Assembly (NCBI GenBank): GCA_030041415.1
Contig: JASHNX010000297.1
Location: forward strand, 1-41,484
Reading direction: 5' to 3'
DNA length: 41,484 nucleotides
Source of the DNA: Candidatus Sulfotelmatobacter sp.
GTDB lineage: Bacteria; Acidobacteriota; Terriglobia; Terriglobales; Acidobacteriaceae
The translations under genes were made by a program, and so were the position numbers. This document shows positions 26,152 to 33,909 of this stretch, piece by piece. The first letter of the stretch is position 1. Every line of letters starts with the position of its first letter. The notes below the pieces were generated by a model. That model searched no databases, was not told the origin of the DNA, and saw only the letters and a program-made list of their open reading frames with translations.

Positions 26152-27726
26152 TCAGTAGGGCCAAGTCACTCCGTTGTAGAGACTTGGAACCCGATACGCG
26201 CGATAGGCAGGGAGATTAACTGGAGACACCTCCATTTGCCAAACGATCTCGGGGTTCAGCGTGTAAGTTACTTCCTCAACAATGGAAGCTACTTCCGGGC
26301 TGGGTGGGAGTGCCATGGCATTCGACTCGAACTCGACGTTTCCGTTGGAGAATTGATTGACGCCCCCGCCAAAGGTTGAGTAATAGTAAACAGGGTCAGC
26401 CCATTGCAAATTCGCAACCATGGAACTTTCGTCGACCTGAAATAAGGTTGCTCGAGAATAACAAGGGGGGTAAGTGTTGCCGGAGCGCGGGTCCTCACAA
26501 ACCTCACCCGTTTCAGCATTGAGGATGCGAAGATCGCCATTGTCCCAGACGGCAAGATTATCCTGGGAGCCGCTTTGGCTAAGCAGTCTCGGGAAATGCT
26601 GAAACGAAAACCACTCACTGGGATCATCCGTGGGGACGCCATCCACGGTCAAAGCGAAATCTCCCTGATAACCCAAGTGCCACAGAATATTTCCGCTACC
26701 TGCACCGTTGCTGTAATCGATTTTCAGAATCCACGATTGATGGCGAATCGACAAGAAGAGGTTGCCGTCATCGGGCGAGTAGAACAGTGCGTTACTGTGA
26801 GTCCAGTCCGGCAAACCGAACAAATGGCGGTTGATATCGAGGTGGTCAAAGGTGTTCCATCCCCAAACCGGATTCCAGTTCTGATCTAAGTCCACAATCG
26901 CATCGCCGAGAACGCGGATGGTTCCGGGATAGCCGGGAAGGTTCGTGAAATCCTTAAAGCAATACACGAGGGTAACGAGGTGACCATTCGGGAGCGGCAG
27001 GAAATCATGGTGGAAACCAAACGGTATGAAATCGAAGCCGCCGGCGTTCGCCATCCTGTGTTGCAAGTCAATACTGGTCAACTCTCGAATAGTATTTCCC
27101 GCAAGATCAACCTCTACCAAATTCGAAAAAGTTGCCCCGTCCGTAACGATCAATAGTATGTTTCCATCGGGAAGCAATTTGAATGGAAACGCAAAACCAG
27201 TCGGACCGTTATCGTAATACCAGATGACATTGCCGTCGCGGTCGGTGAAAAAAGCAGGTGTGCCCCTGACAGCTACGTCGATCGATTCGATTCCTGGATT
27301 TTCCGTGGAGGTCAATGAGGGAGTAGGACGGCTCACGACTATTTGGGGAAGGGCTGTTGAGACAGAAGAAGGCAACGGGCCCGTTGTGAAGGTTGAATCA
27401 GGACCCGTTGAGATGGTCTCCTGACCGGTGCATTGCTCCTGAGCGCGCATGTGGTAGGTAGTCGATGCCATCATGCCCGCAACCAAGATCGAAGTCGGAA
27501 CGTTGTTGCCATTCACTGGATACCAGGCGGTGCTTCTTCCATAATCGGTGGTCGGACCAAACTCCACGCTGACCTGGCCGGGACATTCCGTCGAGATTGT
27601 GTAAAGTGCCACCAAGGGATTCTGGGTGCTTGCTACTTTTCCCAGAGCGAGAGAGGGGATCGAACCTGCCCCGCATCCTGCCATCAAAGCACACGCAATC
27701 AACAACGACACAAACAAAACCTTCAT
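26152..27726 (-). CDS. Aryl-sulfate sulfotransferase (ASST family), predicted lipoprotein, copy 2
   Basis: A 524-residue paralog of the gene at 17658-19238, similar along its whole length. The signal peptide ends in ALMAGC (Cys18), a better lipobox than in copy 1. A fibronectin/PAP-N-like domain and an ASST propeller follow. His310/Asn312 in DWTHSN, Arg328 in SIRHQS and His377 in FSFQHF match the catalytic set of the family. The ATG at 27726 was chosen because GGGGAAAAAG precedes it at the place equivalent to GAGGAAAA of copy 1. GTG at 27738 would add four residues. It faces away from the type III polyketide synthase gene across a shared 0.5 kb intergenic region, so joint regulation is possible. 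Donor and acceptor are not known. Confidence 0.86.
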   Translation of the reverse strand: MKVLFVSLLIACALMAGCGAGSIPSLALGKVASTQNPLVALYTISTECPGQVSVEFGPTTDYGRSTAWYPVNGNNVPTSILVAGMMASTTYHMRAQEQCTGQETISTGPDSTFTTGPLPSSVSTALPQIVVSRPTPSLTSTENPGIESIDVAVRGTPAFFTDRDGNVIWYYDNGPTGFAFPFKLLPDGNILLIVTDGATFSNLVEVDLAGNTIRELTSIDLQHRMANAGGFDFIPFGFHHDFLPLPNGHLVTLVYCFKDFTNLPGYPGTIRVLGDAIVDLDQNWNPVWGWNTFDHLDINRHLFGLPDWTHSNALFYSPDDGNLFLSIRHQSWILKIDYSNGAGSGNILWHLGYQGDFALTVDGVPTDDPSEWFSFQHFPRLLSQSGSQDNLAVWDNGDLRILNAETGEVCEDPRSGNTYPPCYSRATLFQVDESSMVANLQWADPVYYYSTFGGGVNQFSNGNVEFESNAMALPPSPEVASIVEEVTYTLNPEIVWQMEVSPVNLPAYRAYRVPSLYNGVTWPY

Positions 27727-28222
27727 CTTTTTCCCCACCGGGAATTGGAGTTCAGAATGATTCCACGGACGTCAGAGAATTGCCCGCGGTGCTTGCAATC
27801 AAGGATTAGTAGCAATGGTTCCCCGGCTTGGCAATATCCGGATCACTTCTGCGAAGCCGTCTGCGATGGTCCCACTCCAGCGGCACTTCATCCATTGATC
27901 TGAAATATATCTCAAACGAAGAAAAACACCAACAAAGTTGAGAGAAGTAAAGATTGAAATTAGGGGTTCACACATCCGCAGAAGTGGATGAAGGCTCTGA
28001 AACCCAAGCTGGGCAGTGGTTTCAGACGCAAATCATTAGAAACGGTTCTGTCCTTAATAAAACTTTACAGAACAGGCTGGGTTTTGATCCGCACCACTGG
28101 TCACAATAAATTAGAGTGTGGCGATATTGACGGCTGGAAATCTTTCGGTATTATGACAGCAGGCTGCGATAAGAAAAGATTAAGAATGAAGATGGCAGTC
28201 CGAAAGCTTGATTGGGGGGTTG
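27727..28222. other. Divergent intergenic region between ASST copy 2 and the polyketide synthase
   Basis: About 500 bases, AT-richer than the genes on either side, should contain promoters for both directions. It holds an inverted repeat at 28045-28073 (listed separately) and a weaker TCTCAA/TTGAGA pair (27910-27943). An 82-codon frame (27988-28236) has no family signature and runs into the synthase gene, so it was not called. Confidence 0.4.
28045..28073. repeat. Inverted repeat GTTCTGT-N15-ACAGAAC, possible operator
   Basis: Perfect seven-base arms (28045-28051 and 28067-28073) are separated by fifteen AT-rich bases, about 150 bases upstream of the polyketide synthase start. The 22-base centre-to-centre distance is two helical turns, as in dimer-binding operators. 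It could also form a weak hairpin. No matching regulator was identified. Confidence 0.3.
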
Positions 28223-29491
28223 ATGAGGTTGCCTGAACAAGGGCAAGTTTTGGACGGACCATATGAAGCGGAAGCAAGTTCTCGGGCGCGCACATTTCCG
28301 ATCGTCTTTGCCGACTTTAAGCCGGTCACTCTAAAGCCGCCCGTTCCGCAAGAGGAACTGCTCGACTGTCTGGCACACTGGATGTCTGTCGCGCGATGCG
28401 TCAGTCACGGCATCGAATCGGAAGAGCAAAGAACTGCGGTATTCAGGAACACGAAGAAGCGGGTCGACAGGTACTGCGCGTCTTCCGCGGAACATATCTC
28501 ACAGCGCCAGGTTTGTATTTACGATACGGCGGATACGCGGCGGAATGGGCATTTCGAATTTCTTGCGCCTCCGGTCCCATACACAAACATCTACGACAAT
28601 CCGGCCGGCAAAACCTGGGACAAGCGGCGCGTTCTCTTTGAGCAGGCGGCACTCACCGCGTTTGAGCGTTGTTACGAAGAAAGCAAGCAGCCGCCCGACG
28701 AGATCATCCATGTCACTTGCACCGGGTATGCGTCGCCGAGCCCCGCTCAAAGTTTTTTGTCGAAGCAGGGTTGGCTTCACACCGGTGTGACCCACGCCTA
28801 CCACATGGGGTGCTATGGCGCCTTTCCGGCGATCCGTACGGCCTGTGGGCTGTTGGCAGCATCGTACGCGACCTTGCCAGAGCCGAAAGAGCGGGTCGAT
28901 ATCGTGCATACGGAATATTTGTCGCTGCATGTCGACTTTCTGACGCATGAGCCCGGCAACTATGTGATGAACGCGCTCTTCGGCGACGGATTCATCAAAT
29001 ACTCGGCTTATCCTCTGGCGAATTTCCCGTCAGCGAACAAGAGAGGCTTGAAGCTTGTTGCGATCCAAGAACGCCTCATCCCGAGTTCCCTGGATGAAAT
29101 GACCTTGAAGCCGGGGTTGTACTCCTTCGACGAGACAGTTTCGAAAAATGTTCCTGACATAATTTATGTCCACGTAAAGGACTTCGTAATCGATCTCTGC
29201 CAGCAAGCGGGTATCGATTTCGATGCCGAGAAAGAGGATCTCGTTTACGCGATGCATCCTGGGGGTCCGGCAATCGTGAGCAAAGTCCGCGAAGCGCTTG
29301 GTCTCGATGAGAGCCACATGTGGGTCAGCCGGGAGATTCTGGACCAGCACGGCAATATGGCCTCCGCCACGGCTCCTTACATGTGGCAAAAAATCGTGGA
29401 AACGGATGCGATTCCAACCGGTGCGAAAATCATCAGCGTGGGTTTCGGCCCCGGTTTGACTGTAATCGGCGCGGTGTTCGAGAAGATCTGA
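28223..29491 (+). CDS. Type III polyketide synthase (chalcone synthase-like)
   Basis: A 422-residue thiolase-fold enzyme with the complete triad of type III polyketide synthases: Cys197 in HMGCYGAFPA, His345 in AMHPGGPAIV and Asn378 in QHGNMASATAPYM. GFGPGLTVIGAVFE near the C-terminus is the family closing motif. These enzymes condense malonyl-CoA units on a CoA starter to give pyrones, resorcinols or related phenolic products. The ATG at 28223 follows a run of six G residues at good ribosome-site spacing. The TTG at 28208 would add five residues. It is somewhat longer than most bacterial members because of the N-terminus. The PAPS-type sulfotransferase gene follows after 48 bases, which suggests that its product is sulfated. 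Product and starter are unknown. Confidence 0.87.
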   Translation: MRLPEQGQVLDGPYEAEASSRARTFPIVFADFKPVTLKPPVPQEELLDCLAHWMSVARCVSHGIESEEQRTAVFRNTKKRVDRYCASSAEHISQRQVCIYDTADTRRNGHFEFLAPPVPYTNIYDNPAGKTWDKRRVLFEQAALTAFERCYEESKQPPDEIIHVTCTGYASPSPAQSFLSKQGWLHTGVTHAYHMGCYGAFPAIRTACGLLAASYATLPEPKERVDIVHTEYLSLHVDFLTHEPGNYVMNALFGDGFIKYSAYPLANFPSANKRGLKLVAIQERLIPSSLDEMTLKPGLYSFDETVSKNVPDIIYVHVKDFVIDLCQQAGIDFDAEKEDLVYAMHPGGPAIVSKVREALGLDESHMWVSREILDQHGNMASATAPYMWQKIVETDAIPTGAKIISVGFGPGLTVIGAVFEKI

Positions 29492-29539
29492 AAACCAGCC
29501 CGGTATTCATCGAGGCATTCACCCCAATTTCCACACGTT

Positions 29540-30697
29540 ATGGAACAGGTTGTCACGTCTCAGTCCAAGCTGCATCCTCCGCCGAAAGCGGAGCGGTTCT
29601 CCGTGCCCGCTGGACTTTTTTGGTTTGTCAGGTTCGTTAATGCAACGGCGCCACTCTTCGTGGAGCTTGGGCAGCTCGAGTCAAAATCGCTGGCGTCGCG
29701 AATGGCGGCCATCCCCATCGACCGGCCGATTTATATTCTGGGCTTGCCGCGTGCCGGGACCACGATCTCGGCCCAAATGCTCAGCGAGCACCCGGATGTA
29801 ACCACGCATCACTATTCGGATTTTGCACTGCCCTACACACCATGGTGGTGGAACCGGCTGTTTCCAAAGCTTCCGATCCACGCTCTGAAGTCACCCGTAG
29901 AACGCGTCAACCGCGATCGTTTGAAGGTAACTCGTGACAGTACGGAGGGTGTGGAGGAAATGATTTGGCTGCGCTTTTTTCGGCAGCTGCATGATCCCAG
30001 CCGCTGCAATGTTCTGGACGACACGACGGCAAATTCGGACTTCGAGAAATTCTTTAAAGATCACATCCGCAAGTTGCTTTTGGTGAGGGGGCGTTCGCGT
30101 TACGTATCCAAAAACAATCCTTGCGTTACGCGGATGCGCTACTTGCGCCGTATTTTTCCTGATGCGCGGTTCCTGTTGTATGTTCGCAATCCTATTGATC
30201 ATGCGGCGTCGGTGGTCAAGCAGGATCGACTTTTTACAGAGTTAGCGCGTGAAGATCAGCGGCTGATGAGAATGAACAGGCTGACCGGGTTCCATGAATT
30301 CGGCCCGAATTTTGTTCCAGTCAATGTCGGAAACAATGCGACTACCCAGGAGATCTGCGGCTGCCGCGATGAAGCACGCCAGGTACGCGCCCGCGCGCTT
30401 CAGTGGGCTTCAGTGTTTGGTTTCGTCATTGATCAGCTGGAGCATGACCCCGAGCTGGCTCGCGCGGTGTGTGTCGTGCGTTACGAAGACCTGTGCGTAA
30501 AACCCGAGGAAACGATTGATCGCATACTCGCTCACACCGGCCTTTCTCGAGAGGCTTTCGCCCCCGCACGTGCCAAGTACATCTCCAAACTTTCTCTGCC
30601 CGACTATTACCGTCCGAATTTCAGCACAGAAGAGAAAGCTGAAATCATCTCGCTGACGAAAGATGTGGCAGCACATTTTGGATACAGCCTCGCTTGA
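29540..30697 (+). CDS. PAPS-dependent sulfotransferase
   Basis: A 385-residue cytoplasmic enzyme of the sulfotransferase family. The 5'-phosphosulfate loop LGLPRAGTT is at 67-75. The 3'-phosphate-binding segment LLYVRNPIDHAASVV is at 212-226, with the Arg and Ser expected to bind PAPS. KNNPC at about 191-195 is the usual intervening motif. It would transfer sulfate from PAPS to a hydroxyl group. Because it follows the type III polyketide synthase by 48 bases in the same direction, the phenol or enol of that product is the most likely acceptor, although a sugar or lipid acceptor is not excluded. No PAPS-synthesis genes are present here. Confidence 0.88.
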   Translation: MEQVVTSQSKLHPPPKAERFSVPAGLFWFVRFVNATAPLFVELGQLESKSLASRMAAIPIDRPIYILGLPRAGTTISAQMLSEHPDVTTHHYSDFALPYTPWWWNRLFPKLPIHALKSPVERVNRDRLKVTRDSTEGVEEMIWLRFFRQLHDPSRCNVLDDTTANSDFEKFFKDHIRKLLLVRGRSRYVSKNNPCVTRMRYLRRIFPDARFLLYVRNPIDHAASVVKQDRLFTELAREDQRLMRMNRLTGFHEFGPNFVPVNVGNNATTQEICGCRDEARQVRARALQWASVFGFVIDQLEHDPELARAVCVVRYEDLCVKPEETIDRILAHTGLSREAFAPARAKYISKLSLPDYYRPNFSTEEKAEIISLTKDVAAHFGYSLA

Positions 30698-30714
30698 GTG
30701 CAATCGCCTGATTT

Positions 30715-30742
30715 CGACGGCAAACTTCCAGTTTGCCCGTCG
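30715..30742. terminator. Hairpin between convergent genes, likely bidirectional terminator
   Basis: CGACGGCAAAC pairs with GTTTGCCCGTCG around TTCCA, with one bulged base. It lies 18 bases after the sulfotransferase stop and before the convergent DUF2490-like gene. There is no long T run, so it may act as a transcript-end stabiliser or weak terminator. Confidence 0.4.
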
Positions 30743-30825
30743 TCAGCCAGCCAAGTGAACCAGTGCCGAACCGCGGGGATTCGCGGTGCCAAGGCGGCCT
30801 ATGGTGGCAATTCTTCCAGTATTCG

Positions 30826-31539
30826 TTAGCCTTTGTTGGGTGGGAAAAACAAGCTGATCATTACGCCCGCAGCGTTTACCTGACGATTCGGATGTGGCCC
30901 GGTGTTGTTGACGTGCTCGTAATAACTATCGATCTGGAGATGTTTGCTCAAAGGCAAAAGGCAACCTGCAAAGAGCCGGGTGCTGCTCCACTTGGAGTAT
31001 TGGCTTTGGTAGAAGAACTCCGCAGCAGCATATGGGCCTGGATGGTAGGAGCGAAACGTCAAGCGCCGCTCGGCCGTGACGCGATTGCGATACGTCCAGT
31101 GAAACGCGGTTCGCGACCAGTCGAGATCGAAACGGTTCCGGTCTGTAACCAGAGTGCTTCCAGGGAACGGAACATGAAACTGGATGATGGGTTGAAACCG
31201 ATTGATATCTGGCTGCACAGTTGATGGGAGATAGCGATATCCGATGGTGAAGACGACCGGCATGCACTTGATGTCATCCAGATCGAAAATTGTGATCTTC
31301 TTGAGCTTTTCGAGGGGCCGGAAGTTGAACTGAATGCTTGGTCCAATCTGTGCGTGATTAAGGTCACCATCTTCCATATAACCCTTCGCTTGAAGAAAGA
31401 GGCGAGCGTTGGGACTGAAACGAGCGTAGCCGTCGACTTCCGGCAGGAAGGCTGTGATGGTGGTTTGCCCTGTAGCGGCACAGGAAACTAGCCACAGAAA
31501 CAACACCACCATCAACCGTCTGCTCTGAATAGATTTCAT
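30826..31539 (-). CDS. Exported DUF2490-like protein, predicted outer-membrane beta-barrel
   Basis: A 237-residue protein with a signal peptide (LMVVLFLWLVSCAATG) and a series of alternating strands such as NARLFLQAKGYM, FTIGYRYLP, LTFRSYH and LQIDSYYEHVN, ending in VMISLFF. This pattern, with RFDLDWSRTAFHWTYRNR in the middle, fits DUF2490, a family of small outer-membrane barrels of unknown function. It is the last gene of a three-gene minus-strand set of exported proteins and follows the DUF302 gene by 53 bases. No good ribosome site was seen. Confidence 0.68.
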   Translation of the reverse strand: MKSIQSRRLMVVLFLWLVSCAATGQTTITAFLPEVDGYARFSPNARLFLQAKGYMEDGDLNHAQIGPSIQFNFRPLEKLKKITIFDLDDIKCMPVVFTIGYRYLPSTVQPDINRFQPIIQFHVPFPGSTLVTDRNRFDLDWSRTAFHWTYRNRVTAERRLTFRSYHPGPYAAAEFFYQSQYSKWSSTRLFAGCLLPLSKHLQIDSYYEHVNNTGPHPNRQVNAAGVMISLFFPPNKG

Positions 31540-31592
31540 TTTCGTCGGGTCCGCTTCTTAGTGCACGTTTGGTCGGTTCCTTCCCCACTCCA

Positions 31593-32051
31593 TTACTCTG
31601 CGGCCTTAGCGGCCAGAGTTCCGACGACTGCGATGGTTGGGACCAGATCCTGGGGCAATCCGTGTCGTTCCGCCAGGTACTCCGGGCTGTTGTAGGAGAG
31701 CCAGACTTTGCCCTGTGCGTCTTCCCAAACCAGAATCTTCAAAGGAAGATCGATAGCGATGCTGGGTGCAGCCAGCATGAGAGGTGTACCTGCCTTTGGG
31801 CTTCCGAAGATCAGGAGTTTCGTTGGGCGCATCTTCATCCCGACCTTTGCCGCCTCGCCACTATGGTCGATCAGGGCGAAAAGGGTGATTCTTTTGGATT
31901 GCAGAATATTTTTGACCCTGTCCACCGTTTCATCGACCGAGTGATTGCTGGGAAGGTCGATAATTCCGTTCTTGTTTTTGACCGGATCGCTCGCTGCTGA
32001 AGCGGGCAGCGCAAGACCAACTAGCACGACTGCGATTTGCCAGACCCTCAT
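31593..32051 (-). CDS. Exported DUF302 domain protein
   Basis: A 152-residue protein: a signal peptide ending around ALPASA, then a DUF302 domain with the typical SVDETVDRVKNILQSKRITLFALIDHS opening (shown at about residues 38-64), a GMKMRPTKLLIFGSPKAGT core and LPLKILVWED. DUF302 proteins have no established biochemical role and are often found near sulfur-metabolism or redox genes. A perfect AAGGAGGTG ribosome site precedes the ATG. It lies between the DsrE-like and DUF2490-like genes on the same strand. Confidence 0.84.
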   Translation of the reverse strand: MRVWQIAVVLVGLALPASAASDPVKNKNGIIDLPSNHSVDETVDRVKNILQSKRITLFALIDHSGEAAKVGMKMRPTKLLIFGSPKAGTPLMLAAPSIAIDLPLKILVWEDAQGKVWLSYNSPEYLAERHGLPQDLVPTIAVVGTLAAKAAE

Positions 32052-32111
32052 GTCACACCTCCTTCAGTTCATTTATTTCGGTTTGCAACGTTGGCTCGGA
32101 TACGTGCCGCT

Positions 32112-32630
32112 TTACTGGTAAATCAGCGTGTAACCCTCCTGTTCCAACTGAGTCACCCGGACCATCGCATTCACGTTGACTTTGATCCCAGGAAGAAGGT
32201 TCGCATTGCCCCAATGATTACCTCTGGCGGTGGCGCCGCACAACTCAAGTTGCACACCTTTCTCCATCAGTCCGTTCAGAAGTCCTTTGTAAGGATTTCC
32301 AGTCGCGACATGTCGATTGGAGTTGTATGTTTCGTCATCCAAAATGAGATAAGCTGCGTCTCCATGGAATACCATGACGATCTGACCTTTGGTGTTCCAG
32401 TCGTGAAAGTCGGTCGCGAGCAGATTGATGTCTCCCAGCGCAAAAAGTGCGTCGCCCAGGTACACAGCATGTCCGAAGTCGACTACGACGTTGGCTTTTT
32501 CGAGCTTGGTGGGAACGTCGATGTGTAGCGCGGGTTCGCTATTGTCCTGGGCCCAAAGAGATCCCAGAGATCCCATGACGATGACCAGCCAGGCAGCGCA
32601 CAGCAGCGTAAACGATTTATACCTCGGCAT
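32112..32630 (-). CDS. Exported DsrE/DsrF-like protein
   Basis: A 172-residue protein with a signal peptide (LLCAAWLVIVMGSLGSLWA) and a DsrE-like domain. A VMVFHGDAAYLILDD segment is followed by LMEKGVQLELCGATARG, whose single cysteine sits where the persulfide-carrying cysteine of the DsrE superfamily is found. Cytoplasmic relatives relay sulfur. Exported ones are uncharacterised. AAGGAGG lies before the ATG. It is the first gene of the minus-strand trio and is divergent from the AraC-type regulator. Whether it relates to the sulfotransferases nearby is unknown. Confidence 0.8.
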   Translation of the reverse strand: MPRYKSFTLLCAAWLVIVMGSLGSLWAQDNSEPALHIDVPTKLEKANVVVDFGHAVYLGDALFALGDINLLATDFHDWNTKGQIVMVFHGDAAYLILDDETYNSNRHVATGNPYKGLLNGLMEKGVQLELCGATARGNHWGNANLLPGIKVNVNAMVRVTQLEQEGYTLIYQ

Positions 32631-32840
32631 AGCAGTTCCTCCTTAAGCAGCGATTGATTGTAGTTTTGATTTTCTGGAAGCCGAATATCTCTGACTTCCA
32701 TCTTTCGAGGGTGAGCGTACCGAGTGCTACGGATGGCTGCTGTTCCAAACGTCCGGCTTTGTGCAAATCTTCCGATTTAATACAATGACAGTCGCCGTGG
32801 GGTGCGGTGCTCCGTTTTTCGTTTCCGCGGAAAGGGCCTT

Positions 32841-33839
32841 ATGGGCGGAAGCCCGGCTGTCGATATTTTACGATCCAATTTTTTGCCGTCCCTGGTGGGT
32901 GCGCCGCCGCAGTCTGCCAGCGACACCTGCCGCGTCGTTCCTCCTTGCGTCGGCCTGGTCCGCGAGGGCTGCGTTGAGCCATTCCTGAATGCCCGTCCTT
33001 CCTTGTCGAGTGCCCATGCCCAGTGGAATGGCATCGCCTTGGAGACGTACTCGACACCAGCGATATCGATAGACCGTCACGAACATCCGGAACTCTTCCT
33101 TCATCTGGTGGTGGGCGGGACCGCAAAGTGCGAAGTTATCACGAGAGGTCGAAGCTTTTGTTCGGTGTCTCGTCCCGGGACAATCTTCCTGCTACCGCAC
33201 GGCACCCAGGATGAAGTGCACTGGGCCGGGCCAATCGATCATCTGGTTGTCTCTCTCCACCCACGCCACCTCGCTCAATCGCTGGAAGAAACGGAACACG
33301 AAACGGAAGTTGAACTGACTGAGCACTGGAATCTCATCGATGGGCACGTTTCCGTCCTGTTAAGTGAAATGGCGGCCGATCTGAATGAAGGGTCGCCGGC
33401 GGGAGCACTCTACGGCGATACCCTCGCTACCGCATTGTCTGTGTACCTGTTGAAGCGTTACGCTGTGCGGCGGCGCACGCCGGTTGTCTACAAAGGGGGC
33501 CTGCCAGCGTATCGCCTGAGGCGCGTGCTGGAATACATCGCAGCTGGTCTGGATACGAACATAAGCCTGTCGCAGCTTGCGGAAACTGCAGGCATGAGCC
33601 CACACTACTTTTCTGAGCTATTCAAACAAAGCACAGGTCAAACACCACACAACTATGTACTCGGGAAGAGGATCGAACGCGCAAAGCAAACTTTGCGTGA
33701 TCCTGAGCGAAGCGTGCTCGACGCGGGACTGGAAGCGGGGTTCCAGAACCATAGTCATTTTTCGCGGATGTTTCGCAAAATTGAAGGCATCTCGCCGTCG
33801 AGATTCCGGGCGGATAATGCGTCTATTAGGACGCGCTAA
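32841..33839 (+). CDS. AraC family transcriptional regulator
   Basis: A 332-residue protein. The N-terminal half has a cupin-like sensing domain (HEHPELFLHLVVGG and RPGTIFLLPHGTQDEVHW). The C-terminal 100 residues form the double helix-turn-helix: ISLSQLAETAGMSPHYFSELFK and then AGFQNHSHFSRMFRKIEGISPSRFR. ATG at 32841 was chosen because GGAAAGGG lies just upstream. A GTG at 32802 would add 13 residues. It is divergent from the DsrE-DUF302-DUF2490 set across about 210 bases that contain a TGGAAG/CTTCCA inverted repeat (32675-32700), so control of that set is plausible. Ligand unknown. Confidence 0.88.
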   Translation: MGGSPAVDILRSNFLPSLVGAPPQSASDTCRVVPPCVGLVREGCVEPFLNARPSLSSAHAQWNGIALETYSTPAISIDRHEHPELFLHLVVGGTAKCEVITRGRSFCSVSRPGTIFLLPHGTQDEVHWAGPIDHLVVSLHPRHLAQSLEETEHETEVELTEHWNLIDGHVSVLLSEMAADLNEGSPAGALYGDTLATALSVYLLKRYAVRRRTPVVYKGGLPAYRLRRVLEYIAAGLDTNISLSQLAETAGMSPHYFSELFKQSTGQTPHNYVLGKRIERAKQTLRDPERSVLDAGLEAGFQNHSHFSRMFRKIEGISPSRFRADNASIRTR

Positions 33840-33909
33840 GAGGTCGGCGGTCCTCGGTTTCTTAGGTGAGAGCGAGGGATCGGATCAGCCTTGGCTGCAA
33901 TCCTCCACC

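Noticed and set aside
17658-27726. The two ASST copies as ends of a composite transposon
   Set aside because: They are full-length genes with enzyme motifs. No transposase, terminal inverted repeats or target duplications were seen. A recombination boundary remains possible and is listed as a finding.
27988-28236. An 82-codon plus-strand frame before the polyketide synthase
   Set aside because: No family features, no good ribosome site and overlap with the synthase start. The region is better explained as a divergent promoter region.
32802-32840. Longer N-terminus for the AraC regulator from GTG 32802
   Set aside because: GGAAAGGG directly before the ATG at 32841 makes that start much more likely, and the extra 13 residues look like untranslated sequence.
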